Shown here: positions 35,187-43,229 of the stretch, one piece after another
Layout: every line of letters starts with the position of its first letter
Numbering within the stretch: position 1 is the first letter of the stretch
Assembly (NCBI RefSeq): GCF_041687175.1
Contig: NZ_JAWLCK010000001.1
Span: 45,040 to 109,039 of the forward strand
DNA length: 64,000 nt
Origin: Lutispora sp041687175
GTDB taxonomy: Bacteria > Bacillota > Clostridia > Lutisporales > Lutisporaceae
Direction: 5' to 3'
Translations under genes and position numbers: made by a program
Notes under the pieces: model-generated
Database searches by the model: none
Told to the model about the DNA's origin: nothing
Seen by the model: the letters and a program-made list of their open reading frames with translations, nothing else

Positions 35187-36138
35187 GCTTTTCACCTCTG
35201 ACAATATTATTTAATCCATCAATTATAGAATCACATTCTGCAATAATTGTATTAATTATTTCTTTTACTGGCTTTATATCTTTTATTAATCCGCTTATCT
35301 GGCCTGCCATAACAGAACCCATATCAACATCTCCATCTACACAGGCCATTCTCAATCTACCTGTCCCTAATTTTTCAATCTCTTCAACAGATGCTCCGGA
35401 TTTTTCTAGCTTATCAAATTCCTTATATAGTTTGTTCTTTATTATCCTTACAGGATGGCCAGTGCTTCTGCCTGTCACAACAGTTCCCCTGTCCCCTGCT
35501 TTAACTATGGCTCTTTTATAATTTTCATGTACAGTACATTCTTCTGAACATACAAATATTGTGCCTAACTGGACCCCCTGAGCCCCTAGACTTAAAGCAG
35601 ACATAAGCCCTCTCCCGTCTGCTATACCTCCTGCAGCTATAACAGGTATTTTCACTGCATCTGATACTTGGGGGACTAAAACCATGGTAGTTAATTCACC
35701 GATATGGCCACCGGCTTCGGTGCCTTCTGCAATAACAGCATCTGCACCAATTTGCTCCATTTTCTTTGCCAAAGCCACCGAGGGCACTACAGGTATAACC
35801 TTTATGCCTTGCTCCTTTAGTTTTGGAATATATTTTCCCGGATTACCTGCACCTGTTGTTATGACAGGAACCTTTTCTTCATAGACTAAATCCATTATTT
35901 CCTCAACGAAGGGAGAGAGGAGCATTATATTAACACCATAAGGCTTATCAGTTAAACTTCTTACTTTATTTATTTCTTTTCTTATAACATCTGCAGGTGC
36001 GTTCCCGGCTCCAATTATTCCAAGTCCTCCTGCATTTGAAACAGCTGCTGCCAGCTCTGCAGTTGCTACCCAAGCCATTCCCCCTTGAATTATGGGGTAT
36101 TGAATATTCAATAGATCGCAAAGTCTTGTTTTTATCAT
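35179..36138 (-). CDS. fabK: Enoyl-ACP reductase II FabK (FMN-dependent)
   Basis: 319 residues of the nitronate monooxygenase/FabK TIM-barrel family: IQYPIIQGGMAWVATAELAAAVSNAGGLGIIGAGN, VPVITTGAGNPGKYI, EGTEAGGHIGELTTMVLVP, PVIAAGGIADGRG. FabK reduces enoyl-ACP with FMN and NAD(P)H and replaces FabI, which is absent here. Placement between fabH and fabD is strong support for a role in fatty acid synthesis. Confidence 0.96.
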   Translation of the reverse strand: MIKTRLCDLLNIQYPIIQGGMAWVATAELAAAVSNAGGLGIIGAGNAPADVIRKEINKVRSLTDKPYGVNIMLLSPFVEEIMDLVYEEKVPVITTGAGNPGKYIPKLKEQGIKVIPVVPSVALAKKMEQIGADAVIAEGTEAGGHIGELTTMVLVPQVSDAVKIPVIAAGGIADGRGLMSALSLGAQGVQLGTIFVCSEECTVHENYKRAIVKAGDRGTVVTGRSTGHPVRIIKNKLYKEFDKLEKSGASVEEIEKLGTGRLRMACVDGDVDMGSVMAGQISGLIKDIKPVKEIINTIIAECDSIIDGLNNIVRGEKLD

Positions 36139-36154
36139 ATATACTCCTCCAATA

Positions 36155-37156
36155 CTAAGCCCATCTCAAAACTATAGAACCCCAGGTTAAGCCTCCGCCA
36201 AAACCTACCAGAACAACTACATCACCTTTGCTAAGTTTATTGGCTTTGTTTGCTTCATCTAAAGCCACAGCTATTGACGCTGCTGACATATTTCCATACT
36301 TATCAATATTTACAAACACTTTATCCTTCGGAATCTTTAATCTTTTAGTAGCAGACTCAATTATTCGAATGTTTGCCTGGTGTGGTATTAAATAATCAAT
36401 GTCTTTTTTATCTAATCCACACATTTCCAAGGCTTTTTCTGCAGCTTCACCCATTATTTTTATGGCAAATTTAAATACTTCAGAGCCATCCATCTTGGTA
36501 TAGTGCAATCTATTAGCTAAAGTTTCCATAGAAGCAGGCATTCTTGATCCCCCTGCAGGGAGCTTCAGCAGATCTCCTCCTCTGCCATCGGAACCTGTGT
36601 ATGAAGCCAATATTCCATTGTTTTCTTCCACACTAGATACTACTGCTGCTCCGGCACCGTCACCAAATAAAACACATGTGTTTCTATCACTATAATCAGT
36701 TATTTTTGATAGGGTTTCTGCACCAATTACCAATATATACTTTGCGCTGCCGGTTTTGATAAATTTTTCTGCTATGCTTAATCCATAAATAAATCCTGAA
36801 CATGCTGCACTTATATCAAAGGCTGACGCATTTATTGCTCCAATATTTTTTTGTACAATACATGCGGTTGAGGGAAAGGACATATCAGGTGTTACTGTGG
36901 CTACAATAATCATATCCAAATCCTCCGGATTTAGGTTTGCGTCTTCAATAGCTTTGAGCGCCGCATATGTAGCAATATCTGAAGTAGCAACACTCTCCTC
37001 TGCCTTTCTTCTTTCTTTTATACCTGTTCTGGATACTATCCATTCATCGTTGGTATCAAGCCTTTCTTCAAAATAACTGTTGGTCAGCACTGTCTCAGGC
37101 ATATAACTTCCAGTTCCAATTATACCTGCTGCCTTTATTTCATTATTCAACATCAT
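36155..37156 (-). CDS. fabH: 3-oxoacyl-ACP synthase III FabH
   Basis: 333 residues. Starts fatty acid synthesis by joining acetyl- or branched acyl-CoA with malonyl-ACP. The catalytic Cys is in FDISAACSGFIYGLSIAEKFI (about 120), with His and Asn in LIPHQANIRIIE and GNMSAASIAVALDEA. Two adjacent ATGs (37156 and 37153) follow AGGAG and overlap the end of plsX; the second has slightly better spacing. Confidence 0.97.
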   Translation of the reverse strand: MMLNNEIKAAGIIGTGSYMPETVLTNSYFEERLDTNDEWIVSRTGIKERRKAEESVATSDIATYAALKAIEDANLNPEDLDMIIVATVTPDMSFPSTACIVQKNIGAINASAFDISAACSGFIYGLSIAEKFIKTGSAKYILVIGAETLSKITDYSDRNTCVLFGDGAGAAVVSSVEENNGILASYTGSDGRGGDLLKLPAGGSRMPASMETLANRLHYTKMDGSEVFKFAIKIMGEAAEKALEMCGLDKKDIDYLIPHQANIRIIESATKRLKIPKDKVFVNIDKYGNMSAASIAVALDEANKANKLSKGDVVVLVGFGGGLTWGSIVLRWA

Positions 37157-38150
37157 TCACTCCTGTGTCTTTTAAGTCCATCATTATTCTATCTATGCAA
37201 TTATTATCATAAAGCAGTTTCGCCTGTCTGATAGCATTCATTATAGCCTTTCTGTCTGAACTGCCATGAGCTTTTATCATAATGCCGTTGATGCCCAGGA
37301 AAGGCGCACCACCATATTCTTTATAATCAAATCTCTTTTTAAAGCTCCTGAAACTATTCTTTAAAAGCAAAGCACCAAATTTAGATACAGTGGATTTCAT
37401 CAACTCTTCTTTCAATAGACTCATAATCGTTGAAGCCAACCCTTCTGTGTTTTTAAGAACCACATTTCCGGCAAACCCATCACATACCAAAACATCACAA
37501 ATACCGGAGAATATATCTCTTGCTTCAACATTGCCTACAAAATTTAAATTACTGCCTTTCAATAGCTCATAACTCTGCTTAGTCAAATCATTGCCTTTGC
37601 TTTCTTCCGTACCCACATTCAGCAATCCTATTCTTGGAGACTGTATACCTACAACCTTCTCCATATATATGGAGCCCATTAATGCAAATTGTAACAAATT
37701 CTTAGGTTTACAATCCATATTTGCACCTGCATCTATCAACATGCAAACACCTTTTTCCGTTGGCAGCAATGGTGCCAACGCTGGTCTATCTATACCTTTT
37801 ATCCTTCCTACCTTCAGCAGCGATCCGGCTAGAAAGGCACCAGTGTTTCCTGCGGAAAGGAATGCATGGCACTGTCCATCCTTCACCATTTTTAGGCCTA
37901 TTACCATTGATGAATCTTTTTTCTGTTTTATAGCCTGAACTGGTGCATCCTCTCCTGTTATAACCTCATCTGCATGAACGATATGTATACTTCCCTTTGC
38001 AGGCTTTATTCCATTTAAGTGTTTCTCAATTTCCTTCTCATTACCTATCAAGTAAATTTCAATTCCATATTCATTAGCTGCATCAATACAACCTTCAACA
38101 ACAGCTTTAGGAGCATTATCTCCGCCCATGGCGTCAATTGCAATTTTCAT
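37143..38150 (-). CDS. plsX: Phosphate acyltransferase PlsX
   Basis: 335 residues. Converts acyl-ACP to acyl-phosphate for PlsY in phospholipid synthesis. The N-terminus KIAIDAMGGDNAPKAVVEGCIDAA is diagnostic; HADEVITGEDAPVQAI, LSAGNTGAFLAGSLL and CDGFAGNVVLKNTEGLA follow. Directly downstream of fapR (3 bases) and overlapping fabH. Confidence 0.98.
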   Translation of the reverse strand: MKIAIDAMGGDNAPKAVVEGCIDAANEYGIEIYLIGNEKEIEKHLNGIKPAKGSIHIVHADEVITGEDAPVQAIKQKKDSSMVIGLKMVKDGQCHAFLSAGNTGAFLAGSLLKVGRIKGIDRPALAPLLPTEKGVCMLIDAGANMDCKPKNLLQFALMGSIYMEKVVGIQSPRIGLLNVGTEESKGNDLTKQSYELLKGSNLNFVGNVEARDIFSGICDVLVCDGFAGNVVLKNTEGLASTIMSLLKEELMKSTVSKFGALLLKNSFRSFKKRFDYKEYGGAPFLGINGIMIKAHGSSDRKAIMNAIRQAKLLYDNNCIDRIMMDLKDTGVNDVE

Positions 38151-38153
38151 ACT

Positions 38154-38723
38154 TTACTCCTCCTTGCGATTAAATGATACTAATATAAATTTACCTCTAA
38201 ATACCTCAACATTTTTTACCTTTATGAAAACCCAGACGAAGTATTTGTTTCCTCTAGTTCTAACTACTTCAGCCTTCGCAATCAGTTTATCACCTGCAAA
38301 AACCGGATTTCTATATTTTATATTAGCTACACCTATCAAAGCAACATTAGCATCTATTACTGCAATTGCAAGCGATTCAGCCTGAGCAAAAATATGGCTT
38401 CCCCTTACTACATTGGTTTTTTCAAAGGCCATTGAAATATCAGTCTCTAACATGGATATACCACTTACACCAAGATTAAGATCCAACAACTCTCCAACTA
38501 TTTCTTTACCAGTAATTGATTTAACCTTAAGGTAGTTATTCTCTGCAACATTCTTTATTCTTTCTCTTAGTTCAGGTATTCCCAACTCTAACCTATCCAA
38601 TCTTATGGTCTGGATGCTCACATTAAAGAATTCAGAAAGCTCATCATCTGTTAAAAAGGGATCCGTCTCAATCTTTTTTAGCAGAGCCTTTTGTCGCTCC
38701 CTTTTCCCCAGCCCCTTTCTCAT
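38154..38723 (-). CDS. fapR: Fatty acid and phospholipid synthesis repressor FapR
   Basis: 189 residues. The N-terminal DeoR-like helix-turn-helix (LLKKIETDPFLTDDELSEFFNVSIQTIRLDRLELGIPELRER) is joined by a linker to a hot-dog thioesterase-like domain (VVRGSHIFAQAESLAIAVIDANVALIGVANIKY) that binds malonyl-CoA and lacks catalysis. FapR releases DNA when malonyl-CoA is high. The gene heads the plsX-fab operon and its promoter contains a near-perfect FapR box, so it is autoregulated. Confidence 0.97.
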   Translation of the reverse strand: MRKGLGKRERQKALLKKIETDPFLTDDELSEFFNVSIQTIRLDRLELGIPELRERIKNVAENNYLKVKSITGKEIVGELLDLNLGVSGISMLETDISMAFEKTNVVRGSHIFAQAESLAIAVIDANVALIGVANIKYRNPVFAGDKLIAKAEVVRTRGNKYFVWVFIKVKNVEVFRGKFILVSFNRKEE

Positions 38724-38745
38724 ATGGGCACCTCCTTATACTATC

Positions 38746-38773
38746 TATATATAGTACCTGATACTAATATCAA
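38746..38773 (-). promoter_or_regulatory. SigA promoter of fapR
   Basis: TTGATA (38768-38773), 16 bases, TATATA (38746-38751) on the minus strand. The entire spacer is the FapR operator. Predicted start near 38739, with AAGGAGGTG before the ATG. Confidence 0.65.
38750..38768. promoter_or_regulatory. FapR operator
   Basis: TAGTACCTGATACTA (38752-38766) is an inverted repeat with perfect TAGTA/TACTA arms and matches the FapR consensus TTAGTACCTGATACTAA apart from the outer left base. It lies between -35 and -10 of the fapR promoter, so bound FapR would block RNA polymerase. Confidence 0.88.
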
Positions 38774-38822
38774 GTATATAACATAACCATGCATATATGC
38801 AACAGTAAATTCAAAAAAAATA

Positions 38823-38848
38823 ATAACAGCGGTTTTGTCCGCTGTTAT
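38823..38848 (-). terminator. Rho-independent terminator after rpmF
   Basis: 10-bp perfect stem ATAACAGCGG / CCGCTGTTAT with 6-base loop, followed on the minus strand by TATTTTTTTTG. Lies 5 bases after the rpmF stop and separates it from the fapR operon. Confidence 0.92.
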
Positions 38849-38853
38849 ACTAA

Positions 38854-39033
38854 TTATTCTCCTACTTCTATAACCGTTCTATCCTTATAATACCCACAGG
38901 ATTTGCATACTCTATGAGGTAATTTGAGCTCATGGCATTGAGGGCATTCTATAAGTCCTGGCACAGTAAGTTTCCAGTTTGCTCTTCTTTTATCCCTTCT
39001 TGATTTAGAGACTTTTCTTTTAGGTAAACCCAA
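38854..39033 (-). CDS. rpmF: 50S ribosomal protein L32 (zinc-binding form)
   Basis: 59 residues: GLPKRKVSKSRRDKRRANWKL is the L32 signature. Two CxxC pairs (CPQC, CKSC) mark the zinc-binding version. The TTG at 39033 is the likely start, with AAGGAGG 8 bases ahead; L32 normally begins with a short M-A-V-P-type sequence, matched here by M-G-L-P. Follows the DUF177 gene by 13 bases, a conserved pair. Confidence 0.95.
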   Translation of the reverse strand: MGLPKRKVSKSRRDKRRANWKLTVPGLIECPQCHELKLPHRVCKSCGYYKDRTVIEVGE

Positions 39034-39046
39034 TCTCAGCACCTCC

Positions 39047-39553
39047 TTACTTTTTCTCAAGAAAGCTGCTCAATATCTGCAGCCTAGGATCAACTTCATC
39101 AAATGTACAATCACATTCATCAATATTTTTATTCTTGCCGCATTTAGGACACAAACCTTTGCAGTCCGTTTTACATAGTGGTTTCATGGTCATTTGGGAA
39201 GTAATTTCATTTATCACTATCTCATCTAATGATATTATATCTCCCTTGAGCGGATGTGCATCTTCCTTTTGCTCATTTGAGCTTTTTACAAACACATAAT
39301 CAGCATCAAAGTTAATTTCTTCATCATATGAGCTAAGGCATCTAGAGCAATTCCTATTGATTTTGGTTTTAATATTCATATTTACTCTTATTTTACCTTC
39401 ATAGTTTATTGCATAGCCCTCAACCTTCACAGGTTCTGTGATGTGTATTTGCTCTCCAAAAAACTCAATACTGCTGTCATCGATATCTTCAAAAAAATAA
39501 AATTCCTTCTTATGGCCTTCATTTTTCAAGATATCTGCTACATTTATCTCCAT
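39047..39553 (-). CDS. DUF177 family protein (YceD/YlbN)
   Basis: 168 residues. The C-terminal half holds the conserved cysteines: RNCSRCLSSYDEEI and PLCKTDCKGLCPKCGKNKNIDECDC, likely metal-binding, then DPRLQILSSFLEKK. The family is almost always beside rpmF and has been linked to 23S rRNA/ribosome assembly in other bacteria; the mechanism is unknown. Driven by a full-consensus SigA promoter. Confidence 0.92.
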   Translation of the reverse strand: MEINVADILKNEGHKKEFYFFEDIDDSSIEFFGEQIHITEPVKVEGYAINYEGKIRVNMNIKTKINRNCSRCLSSYDEEINFDADYVFVKSSNEQKEDAHPLKGDIISLDEIVINEITSQMTMKPLCKTDCKGLCPKCGKNKNIDECDCTFDEVDPRLQILSSFLEKK

Positions 39554-39583
39554 TAAACCACCTCAGCTTAATTGACAAATTTT

Positions 39584-39612
39584 ATTATACAAAGCAATGT
39601 ATCTTTTGTCAA
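39584..39612 (-). promoter_or_regulatory. Consensus SigA promoter for DUF177-rpmF
   Basis: TTGACA (39607-39612), 17 bases, TATAAT (39584-39589) on the minus strand: all twelve consensus bases with ideal spacing. Start near 39577, about 24 bases before the ATG. The best promoter in the window. Confidence 0.88.
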
Positions 39613-39647
39613 GAAAAAATCCTTTACTGAACCATGCTGCATATTTT

Positions 39648-39677
39648 AATAAATGGCAGGCTTCCCTGCCATTTATT
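39648..39677 (-). terminator. Terminator after ackA
   Basis: 13-bp perfect stem AATAAATGGCAGG / CCTGCCATTTATT with a 4-base loop, 11 bases past the ackA stop. On the minus strand it ends in ATTTATTAAAATAT; the plus strand has a longer T-run. Confidence 0.8.
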
Positions 39678-39688
39678 CCTCTATTTTT

Positions 39689-40885
39689 TTATTTTTCTAT
39701 AAGCTCCTTCGTATCTCTTGCAATCATTAGTTCTTCGTTTGTAGGAATCAATAATACTTTAACCTTTGATCCTGCTTTTGATACATCTACTTCTTTACCT
39801 CTTACATTATTCTTCTCAGAATCCACTTCTACACCTAAGAACTCAAGGCCTTCACAAATATCAGCTCTCATAGAAGCTGAATTTTCACCTAAACCTGCAG
39901 TAAATACAATGGCATCAATTCCACCCATTGCTGCTGCATAAGCTCCTATATATTTTCTTACTCTATATGCGAAAAGTTTAAGAGCAAGCGCTGCTCTCTC
40001 ATTTCCTTTTTCTGCAGCTTCCTCAATATCTCTAAAATCGCTGCTTACGCCAGACACACCAAGGACACCTGATTGTTTATTAAGCAATTTGTCTACACCA
40101 TTCAAATCTAAGCCTTCTTTTTCAGCTATGAACTTAACAATGGCTGGGTCCAAATCTCCACATCTTGTTCCCATCGCCAAACCTTCAAGAGGGGTAAATC
40201 CCATGCTGGTGTCTACTGATTTACCATTCTTCACAGCAGCAACACTTGCACCATTTCCAAGATGGCAAGTCACTATCTTTAAATCCTCAATGTTCTTCCC
40301 TAGCAATGCAGCAGCTCTTTGTGAAACATATTTGTGGGAAGTTCCATGGAATCCATATCTTCTTACACCATATTTCTCATATAGTTCATAGGGCAGCGCA
40401 TAAATATATGCTTCTTTTGGCATAGTCTGATGGAAAGCTGTATCAAATACTCCTACCATAGGTACTCCAGGCATTAACTGTTGGCAAGCCTCTATACCGA
40501 TAATGTTTGGCGGGTTATGTAGAGGTGCTAAATCGATACATTCTTTCAATGCATTAACAACCTCTTCAGTGATAACTACTGAACAAGCAAATTTTTCACC
40601 TGCGTGAACAACTCTATGTCCAACAGCATTTATCTCCTTCATATCTTTTATAACGCCATACTTCTCATTCATCAAAGCATCAATTACATTCTTTAATGCT
40701 TCCTTATGAGTAGGCATGTCTTCTTCAATGACAACCTTTTCTCCATTTTTGGGCTGATGTTTCAACACAGAACCTTCTATTCCTATTCTTTCCACAAGTC
40801 CTTTTGCTTCAACTTCTTCGTTTTCCATATTTATCAACTGGTACTTAAGTGAAGAACTACCACAGTTGACAACAAATATCTTCAT
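39689..40885 (-). CDS. ackA: Acetate kinase
   Basis: 398 residues. Interconverts acetyl phosphate + ADP and acetate + ATP; the usual ATP-yielding step of acetate fermentation. Motifs: FVVNCGSSSLKYQLI, HRVVHAGEKF, VFDTAFHQTMP, CHLGNGASVAAVKNGKSVDTSMGFTPLEGL, VFTAGLGENS. AGGAGG precedes the ATG. The partner phosphotransacetylase gene pta is not adjacent. Divergent from tmcAL across 244 bases; its terminator isolates it from DUF177-rpmF. Confidence 0.98.
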   Translation of the reverse strand: MKIFVVNCGSSSLKYQLINMENEEVEAKGLVERIGIEGSVLKHQPKNGEKVVIEEDMPTHKEALKNVIDALMNEKYGVIKDMKEINAVGHRVVHAGEKFACSVVITEEVVNALKECIDLAPLHNPPNIIGIEACQQLMPGVPMVGVFDTAFHQTMPKEAYIYALPYELYEKYGVRRYGFHGTSHKYVSQRAAALLGKNIEDLKIVTCHLGNGASVAAVKNGKSVDTSMGFTPLEGLAMGTRCGDLDPAIVKFIAEKEGLDLNGVDKLLNKQSGVLGVSGVSSDFRDIEEAAEKGNERAALALKLFAYRVRKYIGAYAAAMGGIDAIVFTAGLGENSASMRADICEGLEFLGVEVDSEKNNVRGKEVDVSKAGSKVKVLLIPTNEELMIARDTKELIEK

Positions 40886-41129
40886 TACAATACCTCCTAA
40901 TTATAAATGTTCAACCATTATTCTTTTCTATATAAAATGATAATATCCTTCTTTCTTAGTATAATTATTTCATAATTCTTAGGGAAGTATAAATTATATT
41001 AGCGTTATTTTGACTATATGAATTAAAAATACTTCCAATGGAAGCATTTCTTATAATGAAAGATTATTTATGATAATATATATATATATTTTAATACCAT
41101 TTCAATTTATTATCCCGAGGTGCTGTTTT

Positions 41130-42356
41130 ATGAAAGTAGTAGGTATAATTGCTGAATATAATCCTTTCCACAATGGCCATAAATACCATCTTGAATTATC
41201 CAAAAAGATGTGTGATGCCCAATACTCCGTTGCTGTAATGAGTGGTAACTTCCTACAAAGAGGAGAGCCAGCTCTTTTTGATAAATGGACTCGTGCAAAA
41301 ATGGCAGTGTTGAATGGAGTTGATTTAGTTATAGAACTGCCCGTTATTTTTTCCTGTCAGGTTGCAGAATTATTTGCTTTTGGTGCTGTTAAAATATTGA
41401 ATTCATTGGGAATAGTTGATTATTTAAGCTTCGGCAGTGAAAATGGAAACATAGAAGAGCTCTATGATATAGCTGAAGCTTTGTTAAACGAACCTGTGGA
41501 AATAAGCAATGAAATAAAGCATCTAATGGATAAAGGCTTGACTTATTCAAAGGCTTTGGGCGATACATACAACAAATATTACGGTAACATCCTATCCTAT
41601 CCCAATAATGTATTAGGTATAGAATATATAAAATCTATTTTGCTTCTTAATAGTGCAATAAAACCTGTGACAGTAAAACGAGTCATGAACAATTATAATG
41701 ATGCTTATTTCACTGGCACTATATCCAGTGCAACGGCAATAAGAAAAGCATTAAAAGAAAATCTTTTTATAGAAGATATACAAGCTTCTACGCCGGAAGC
41801 TTCATGGAATATTATCCAAGATAGCATAATGATTAAAAAAGGACCTGTTTTCTGGGAAGATTTCACTGATATGCTTTTATACCAAATCAGAAAATCCAAC
41901 TATCAGGATATAGAGAGCCTCCCGGACATAAAAGAAGGTCTTGAGTATAGAATTAAAAAAGCAGGTAATATTTCTACCTGCTTTGAAGAGTTGATTGATT
42001 TATTGAAAACAAAGCGATATACCAGAACCTTTTTGCAAAGAAGCTTATGTCATCTGCTTTTAGGCATAAATAAAGAAGATTTAAAGCATGCCAAAGAAGC
42101 ACAAGCACCAATTTATATCAGAATTCTTGCTCTTAATAAAAAAGGTAGAGATTTATTAAAAGAAATCAGAAAAAACACTGATTATCCAATAGTAAATAAA
42201 CCTGCTAACTTCAAACCTGATTCATCATATCTAGATAGAATCTTTGAACTGGATGTCAGAACAACCGATATATACAACTTAGGCTACAAAAATAATGATT
42301 ATAGAATGGCTGGAATGGATTACATGACTTCCCCATTTTATGCAGACTCGTTATAA
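41130..42356 (+). CDS. tmcAL: tRNA(Met) cytidine acetate ligase TmcAL (YlbM)
   Basis: 408 residues. Uses ATP and acetate to make N4-acetylcytidine at position 34 of elongator tRNA-Met in Bacillus. Nucleotidyltransferase motif VVGIIAEYNPFHNGHKYHL (HxGH) at the N-terminus, then AVMSGNFLQRGEPALFDKWTRAKMAV and FGSENGN. The ATG at 41130 has GAGGTG ahead; an earlier in-frame ATG at 41070 adds an unlikely stretch. Its last 19 bases overlap the convergent patatin gene. It lies divergent from acetate kinase, an enzyme of the same metabolite. Confidence 0.95.
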   Translation: MKVVGIIAEYNPFHNGHKYHLELSKKMCDAQYSVAVMSGNFLQRGEPALFDKWTRAKMAVLNGVDLVIELPVIFSCQVAELFAFGAVKILNSLGIVDYLSFGSENGNIEELYDIAEALLNEPVEISNEIKHLMDKGLTYSKALGDTYNKYYGNILSYPNNVLGIEYIKSILLLNSAIKPVTVKRVMNNYNDAYFTGTISSATAIRKALKENLFIEDIQASTPEASWNIIQDSIMIKKGPVFWEDFTDMLLYQIRKSNYQDIESLPDIKEGLEYRIKKAGNISTCFEELIDLLKTKRYTRTFLQRSLCHLLLGINKEDLKHAKEAQAPIYIRILALNKKGRDLLKEIRKNTDYPIVNKPANFKPDSSYLDRIFELDVRTTDIYNLGYKNNDYRMAGMDYMTSPFYADSL

Positions 42357-43129
42357 TAGTTTTTTAAAGCTTCTTCTATCTTTGGAAAAGCCTCTAGCGC
42401 AGCCCTTTTTCCTTCTTCTACGCATAAGTCAACCCTTGTAAAATCCAGAGGGTTGATATTTTTTACTATGGGATCGATTATAATATAGTCCTCTGTTAAT
42501 TTGTTTTCTGTAATTGTATTTTCCATGGTTTCTATACTCTGTAAAATGATTTCAAACAGGTTCTTGGGCTTCAAATTATTTTGCCCCCTACATACATCTA
42601 CTGCAATAACTATGTCTGCTCCCATTTCTTTCACCAAACTTGCAGGTACCCTTTCTATAACGCCTCCATCTACTAATATCATATCATCGATTTCCACGGG
42701 ACAGAATATGCCGGGGATGGAAATGCTTGCTCTTATAGCCTTCCAAAGAGGACCCTTATCAAAAACATATCTTTTAGAACTCGTCAAATCTGTTGCAACA
42801 ATATTTATAGGTATTTCAACATCTTCTATGTTTCTATCCCTCGTCAGTATTCTAAATAGCTCTTCTGCCTTTTTTCCTGCCAATAAACCTTTTTTTGAAA
42901 CCGCTGGATCCATCCAGATATCAGCTTTCATATTTTCTGCCAGTTTTATCATCATATCAACATCAATTCCACAAGAATATAAAGCACCTATCAAAGCACC
43001 TATGCTGCTTCCTGCTATGCAATGGGGTTTTATTCCGCTTTCTTCCAATGCCTTAAGCACTCCTAGATGCGCCAATCCCTTTGAAGCTCCCGAACCAAGT
43101 GCTAAACCAATTTTCGGTTCTTTTAGCAT
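42338..43129 (-). CDS. ylbK: Patatin-like phospholipase/serine hydrolase (YlbK type)
   Basis: 263 residues of the NTE/RssA family. The oxyanion loop is LALGSGASKGLAHLGVL, the nucleophile is in GSSIGALIGAL (GxSxG, Ser about 42), and the catalytic Asp is in ILVDGGVIERVP (DGG). No signal peptide or membrane segment, so a cytoplasmic lipase or esterase is likely; the substrate is unknown. Same neighbourhood as Bacillus ylbJ-ylbK-ylbM. Its 3' end overlaps tmcAL by 19 bases, tail to tail. Confidence 0.9.
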   Translation of the reverse strand: MLKEPKIGLALGSGASKGLAHLGVLKALEESGIKPHCIAGSSIGALIGALYSCGIDVDMMIKLAENMKADIWMDPAVSKKGLLAGKKAEELFRILTRDRNIEDVEIPINIVATDLTSSKRYVFDKGPLWKAIRASISIPGIFCPVEIDDMILVDGGVIERVPASLVKEMGADIVIAVDVCRGQNNLKPKNLFEIILQSIETMENTITENKLTEDYIIIDPIVKNINPLDFTRVDLCVEEGKRAALEAFPKIEEALKNYYNESA

Positions 43130-43229
43130 AAGAAAACCAGCTCCTAAACCAATTTATTGAAAATAACAAGTATAGTTATGGTTTCGATTAATATAATATA
43201 ATAACCCATCTTTAATATTAGGTGATGCT

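Noticed and set aside
41028..41048. CTTCC-AAT-GGAAG dyad upstream of tmcAL as an operator
   Set aside because: Only a 5-bp stem; the TATAAT nearby has no credible -35, so no regulatory call is supported.
42501..43160. Open frame of 219 codons on the plus strand
   Set aside because: Antisense to the patatin gene, which carries GxSxG and DGG motifs.
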